DNA from: Acidimicrobiales bacterium
Lineage (GTDB): Bacteria > Actinomycetota > Acidimicrobiia > Acidimicrobiales > DATDAH01
DNA: 64,000 nt
Assembly: GCA_016794585.1 (NCBI GenBank)
Contig: JAEUJM010000027.1
Span: 23,515 to 87,514 of the forward strand
Direction of reading: 5' to 3'
Under the pieces are notes generated by a model. It worked only from the letters and a program-made list of their open reading frames with translations, did not search any database and was not told the origin of the DNA. Position numbers and translations under genes: made by a program. Shown here in pieces: positions 60,692-64,000 of the stretch. Position 1 is the first letter of the stretch. Each line of letters opens with the position of its first letter.

Positions 60692-61234
60692 ATGATCCGA
60701 GACGCGCAGGACCACGACGCGCAGGACCACGACGAGGTCGAGGCCTTCTGCCGCGACGCCTGGCCCCGGCTGGTGGCGGGGTTGGTCGTCTGGTGTGACA
60801 GCCGGGCGGTCGCCGAGGAGCTGGCCCAGGAGACCCTGGTCCGGGTCTGGGAGCGGTGGTCGCAGGTGGCCGAGACCCGTGACCCCGACGCCTGGATGTG
60901 GCGGGTGGCCATCAACCTGTCGCGATCGTCGTGGCGCCGCTCGATGGCCGAGCGCCGCGCCCTTCGTCGGGCCGGGGGCCTCCGGGTCCGGGTGCCCGAG
61001 GCGCCCACGGCGCTGGACGAGGACCTGCTCGCCGCCGTCCGGTCACTGCCCGAGCGCCAGCGCCGGGCCGTCGTGCTGCGCCACGTCGTCGACCTGCCGG
61101 TCGCGGTGGTGGCCGAGGCCATGGGCTGCGCGGACGGCACCGTGCGAGCGCTGACCCACCAGGGCCTCGAGCGCCTGCGCAGCGGGCCGTGGTCCGTCGG
61201 CCCCCAGTCCGAGGAGGTGGCTCACGATGGATGA
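60692..61234 (+). CDS. ECF sigma factor (SigE-like)
   Basis: 180 residues from ATG 60692 (AGGGGG upstream; the GTG at 60674 is less likely). Region 2 (residues about 15-85: AEELAQETLVRVWERW, WMWRVAINLSRS) and region 4 (120-165: LPERQRRAVVLRHVVDLPVA, then GCADGTVRALTHQGLERL) are clear. It overlaps the next gene by eight bases. Confidence 0.9.
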   Translation: MIRDAQDHDAQDHDEVEAFCRDAWPRLVAGLVVWCDSRAVAEELAQETLVRVWERWSQVAETRDPDAWMWRVAINLSRSSWRRSMAERRALRRAGGLRVRVPEAPTALDEDLLAAVRSLPERQRRAVVLRHVVDLPVAVVAEAMGCADGTVRALTHQGLERLRSGPWSVGPQSEEVAHDG

Positions 61235-61934
61235 CCTGATCGATCGCTTGTCCGAGGTCCGACCTCGCCCGAGCCGTGGCGTCGACCTCACGCAGGTGCG
61301 GCGGCGGGTGCACCAGCGCCGCCGCCGGCGTCGCGTCGCGATCGGTGCCCTCGGCGCGGTGGTGGTGCTGGCCGGCGTCGTCGGTGCGGGCCGCCTGGTG
61401 GCGGACAGTGGCGAGGTCCAGCTCGAGGTCGTCGGCCCCGTCACCAGTGCCGTGCCGATCGACCCTGTGCCGGTCGACCCTGCGGCGGTCGGCCCCGAGC
61501 GCCAGGTGGCGACGGGGCCGATGCCCGACGGCGGCACCTGGGCGTTCGTCGCCTACGAGACCGCGTACGGCCTCTGCGGGAAGATCGAGACGCCCGCGGG
61601 CGAGATGGGGGACTGCTTCTCGGTGCCGCCCTACGACGAGACCCTGAACGTCCTCTACTCGGACGGCCGGGCCAACGGGGGGCTGCTCTTCGCACGCGCC
61701 GTCGTGACGCCCGAGGTCGCCACCGTCCGCATCAACCTGGCCGGGCGCTCCGTGGACGAGCCGGCCCACAACGCCGGCACCTCGCTCGAGCTCGAGCCGA
61801 CCGACGTCGGCCTCCCCCTGGACTTCGTGTTCACGCCCCTGGCCGACGACGCCGTCGTCACGTCGGTCGAGGCCCTCGACGTCGGGGGCCGGGTGCTGGC
61901 CACGGCCGACGGGTACACCGGCCCGGGCGAGTGA
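61227..61934 (+). CDS. Membrane partner of the ECF sigma factor
   Basis: 235 residues. A short N-terminal cytoplasmic domain (MDDLIDRLSEVRPRP with a basic RRRVHQRRRRRR) precedes a membrane helix (VAIGALGAVVVLAGVVGAG) and an exported beta domain. It lacks a zinc HxxxCxxC anti-sigma motif, so anti-sigma activity is likely but unproven. Confidence 0.75.
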   Translation: MDDLIDRLSEVRPRPSRGVDLTQVRRRVHQRRRRRRVAIGALGAVVVLAGVVGAGRLVADSGEVQLEVVGPVTSAVPIDPVPVDPAAVGPERQVATGPMPDGGTWAFVAYETAYGLCGKIETPAGEMGDCFSVPPYDETLNVLYSDGRANGGLLFARAVVTPEVATVRINLAGRSVDEPAHNAGTSLELEPTDVGLPLDFVFTPLADDAVVTSVEALDVGGRVLATADGYTGPGE

Positions 61935-62054
61935 CGCCGGGCCCGAGGCCGGCGCCGTCCGCCCATGCGAAATGGCGGGCCTTCTGGGATGCCTTTCAAA
62001 CTGGCCCAGCGCGTCGAACCTGGGAGTTGGGGAGTGGGGGGTCCGCCGTTGAGG

Positions 62055-62111
62055 TGGGGGCCTCCGTGAAGCTCGTGACTGTCTAACGGTCCGAGTTCAA
62101 GGAGGCCCCCA
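62055..62111 (+). promoter_or_regulatory. Hairpin that masks the transposase RBS and start
   Basis: TGGGGGCCTCCGTGAA (62055-62070) pairs with TTCAAGGAGGCCCCCA (62096-62111), 15 of 16 bases, loop 25. The right arm contains the Shine-Dalgarno AAGGAGG and ends directly before the GTG start at 62112. Any transcript that begins upstream would fold so that translation is blocked. Confidence 0.8.
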
Positions 62112-63446
62112 GTGGGCGACGGTAGTAGCGGTGCGGTGTGGTTCGGCGCGTCCGGGTTCGTGGTCCTCGACGTGGTCGATGACGGCGAGTTGGTGACGTT
62201 GGCGGTGGAGACGACGGCCACGTTCGTGGGTTGCGGGACCTGCGGGACCCGTGCTCGGGCCAAGGACCGCCGGTGGGTGACCTTGGCGGACACCCCGGCG
62301 GGTGACCGGGCGGTGCGGGTGCGGTGGCGCAAGCGGGTCTGGGCGTGCCCTGACCCCGACTGCGAGGCCAAGACGTGGACTGAACAGGCCGGGCTGGCGG
62401 ACCCTCGGCGGGTGCTGACGAACCGGGCGGAGAGCTGGGCGACGGATCGGGTCGCGGCGCTCGAGGCGACCCCGGCGGGACTAGCCCGAGGGTTCGGGGT
62501 GGCCTGGTCGACGGTGTGGTCGGCGATCGTCCGGCTCGGGTCCGCCCGGGTGAACGACCCCGCCCGGGTGGGACCGACCGCCATGGTCGGCTTCGACGAG
62601 ACCGTCATGCAACCAACGAACCGGCGGCGGCGCCGCCGATTCATCACCGCGGTGGTCGATGTGGGCACCGGCCAGATCCTCGATGTGTTCGAGGGCCGTG
62701 ACGCCAAGGACCTGCGGGCCTGGATGGCGTCCATGCCCCGCTGGTGGGTCGACGCCGTTGCGGTGGTGTCAGTCGATCCCCACGAGGGCTACCGGTCTGC
62801 GATCACCGGTGTCGACCCTGCCAGCGGGCAGCGGTCGTCGTTGGCCGACACCACTGTGGTGGTCGACCCGTTCCACATCGTCCGCCTCGCGAACCAGGCG
62901 GTCACCCGCTGCCGTCAACGCGTTCAACAAGAGACCCTCGAGCACCGAGGCTGGAAGGGCGACCCGCTCTACGACATCCGCCGGCTGTTGTTGCTGGGCT
63001 ACGAACGCGTCGACGAGCGGGGCTGGGACCGCATCCACGCCGCCCTCAACGCCGGCGACCCCCTCGACCACGTGACCGACGCCTGGGTGGCCAAGGAGGA
63101 GGTCCGCGAGATCTACGCCACCGACGACCCCGGCGAGGCTGCCACCGCTCTCGCCGACGCGCTCGCCTGGTGCGACGAACCCGAATCAGGGCCCGAGCTC
63201 GAGACCCTCGCGAAGACCCTGCGGCGATGGTCCACCGAGATCGTCGCCCACCACCACACCGGCGCGTCGAACGGCCCCGTCGAAGCCGCCAACCTGCTCA
63301 TCAAGCAGGTCAAGCGGTCAGGACGAGGGTTCCGGAACCTCGCCAACTACCGGCTCCGCATCCTCCTCGCCGGCGGCACCAACCCCACCCGCAAGACTCA
63401 ACCCGTCACGAGAATCCGAACCCGCCGTCCCAGGTTGGTCGCGTAG
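62112..63446 (+). CDS. ISL3-family transposase
   Basis: 444 residues from GTG 62112. An N-terminal zinc-binding region (GCGTCGTRA and WACPDPDC, four Cys) is followed by an HTH (ATPAGLARGFGVAWSTVWSA) and a DDE domain: Asp in MVGFDETV, Asp in VSVDPHEGYR and Glu in SNGPVEAANLLIK, with VDPFHIVRLAN between. Full length for the family, so probably active. It has a hairpin over its start. Confidence 0.94.
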   Translation: MGDGSSGAVWFGASGFVVLDVVDDGELVTLAVETTATFVGCGTCGTRARAKDRRWVTLADTPAGDRAVRVRWRKRVWACPDPDCEAKTWTEQAGLADPRRVLTNRAESWATDRVAALEATPAGLARGFGVAWSTVWSAIVRLGSARVNDPARVGPTAMVGFDETVMQPTNRRRRRRFITAVVDVGTGQILDVFEGRDAKDLRAWMASMPRWWVDAVAVVSVDPHEGYRSAITGVDPASGQRSSLADTTVVVDPFHIVRLANQAVTRCRQRVQQETLEHRGWKGDPLYDIRRLLLLGYERVDERGWDRIHAALNAGDPLDHVTDAWVAKEEVREIYATDDPGEAATALADALAWCDEPESGPELETLAKTLRRWSTEIVAHHHTGASNGPVEAANLLIKQVKRSGRGFRNLANYRLRILLAGGTNPTRKTQPVTRIRTRRPRLVA

Positions 63447-63892
63447 GGCCTTCAAACTCCGAGGTTACCGAGAGACTCGGGAAGGTCCAGCTGCCGATGG
63501 AGTCCAAATAGACCCACTGCTCGGTGAAGGTCAACAGTATGCGTTTACCGCTGCCTCCCGGTCCGGCTCAGGTCGAGCCACTACGAACATCCGCACCTGA
63601 CCTGACCCCGACCTTGGTCCTCGACAGGTACTCGAAGCCGATCGCCTGGACTGACTGTCGGCCTAGTCCCAAGCTGACCGCTCTGACGTTGGCTCCCCGG
63701 GCTGTAGGAACCATATACAGGTCTGTACATTGACACAAATATTTGACGAAACCCGCAGCCACCCCTACTGTCCCCTCGGTGGCCAGGGGGGCCACCATTA
63801 ATGCTGGCGGGGAGATCTCGGTGCGAGTTTGGCGGGTAGTGTGTGTAATCCTGGGCTGTCTGGGACTGCCGCGCGTTGAGGTGACACGGGTT
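63447..63892. other. 446-bp interval without a recognisable gene
   Basis: The DNA is AT-richer than the rest, with a TTGACA-like stretch at 63730-63735 and a 7-bp hairpin GGTGGCC-AGGGG-GGCCACC (63778-63796). Small open frames exist on both strands but none has coding bias or a known match. It lies between the ISL3 element and the IS3-type relic, so it is probably mobile-element junction DNA. Confidence 0.5.
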
Positions 63893-64000
63893 GTCAGGCG
63901 GCGGTTGCCGTCTGTGGGGTCATGATCATCTCGAACTCGATGGGGGTCAAACGTCCGAGCCGGGCCTGGCGGCGACGGTGGTGGTAGGTGCGTTCGATCC
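63893..64000 (-). pseudogene. Frameshifted IS3-family transposase, C-terminal end
   Basis: On the complement the window edge reads IERTYHHRRRQAR in one frame and then, after one extra G near 63959-63964, LGRLTPIEFEMIMTPQTA in another. This is the typical end of IS3-family OrfB transposases. A single-base insertion separates the halves: either a decayed copy or a sequencing error. The rest is beyond the right edge. Confidence 0.65.

Larger units (their letters stand above)
62017..63466 (+). mobile_element. ISL3-family insertion sequence
   Basis: The transposase gene at 62112-63446 is flanked by candidate terminal repeats: AACCTGGGAGTT (62017-62028) and AACTCCGAGGTT (63455-63466, reverse complement AACCTCGGAGTT), matching 11 of 12. 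No 8-bp target duplication is visible at those ends, so boundaries are tentative. The element would be about 1.45 kb. Confidence 0.55.

Noticed and set aside
63568..63798. Small open frames (60-80 codons) in the right-hand interval
   Set aside because: No coding bias, no ribosome site and no recognisable family.

Overview
The window is very GC-rich DNA with strongly GC-biased third codon positions, many GTG starts, frequent ATGA/GTGA stop-start overlaps and lipoproteins with Thr/Ser/Asp-rich linkers. Together these point to an actinobacterium. The mix of S-layer-homology (SLH) repeats, PDGLE-type CbiN, KhtTU, a Nos cluster and DUF4333-like lipoproteins would fit Acidimicrobiia, but that placement is inference.

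Layout. 1-7 kb: the end of a cation/proton antiporter, a beta-propeller lipoprotein, release factor 3 (prfC), small membrane proteins and a KhtT/KhtU-type antiporter pair. 7-14 kb: a serine hydrolase, three consecutive exported or membrane proteins ending in a strong hairpin, and a lipoprotein. 13.8-16.2 kb: an HsdR C-terminal relic, a small putative toxin-antitoxin pair, a CrtO-like acyltransferase with its TetR regulator, and a winged-helix regulator. 16-31 kb: a P2-type cation ATPase, purK-purE, a two-component system, a PAS/GGDEF/EAL protein, a polyprenyl synthase, a HAD hydrolase and an ArsR-SulP operon. 31-39 kb: xseA-xseB, a Fur-family regulator divergent from xseA and followed by a cbiMNQO metal transporter, an MBL-fold hydrolase with a His-rich tail, and a second PAS/GGDEF/EAL protein. 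39-45 kb: GH36 and GH26 glycosidases, endonuclease IV, a hotdog thioesterase, and two divergent toxin-antitoxin-type pairs sharing a short operator region. 45-47 kb: an ABC exporter.

47.4-56.7 kb is the most distinctive region, a nitrous-oxide-reduction island. On the minus strand run nosZ, a cupredoxin lipoprotein, a conserved membrane protein, nosD, nosF, nosY and tatA. Divergent from them are an Lrp regulator, a Sco-type copper chaperone, a PCuAC-type copper chaperone and a second cupredoxin-like protein. NosZ keeps all CuZ and CuA ligands. It combines a twin-arginine signal with a Glu where Pseudomonas NosZ has a CuA Trp. No nosL or nosR is present in the window, so copper delivery may rest on the Sco and PCuAC proteins.

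56.7-64 kb: a family III CoA-transferase, a DUF2231 membrane protein, a YHYH-SLH surface protein, an ECF sigma factor with a membrane partner, and an insertion-sequence cluster at the right edge. The cluster holds an intact ISL3-family transposase behind a hairpin that masks its ribosome binding site, and the frameshifted tail of an IS3-family transposase.
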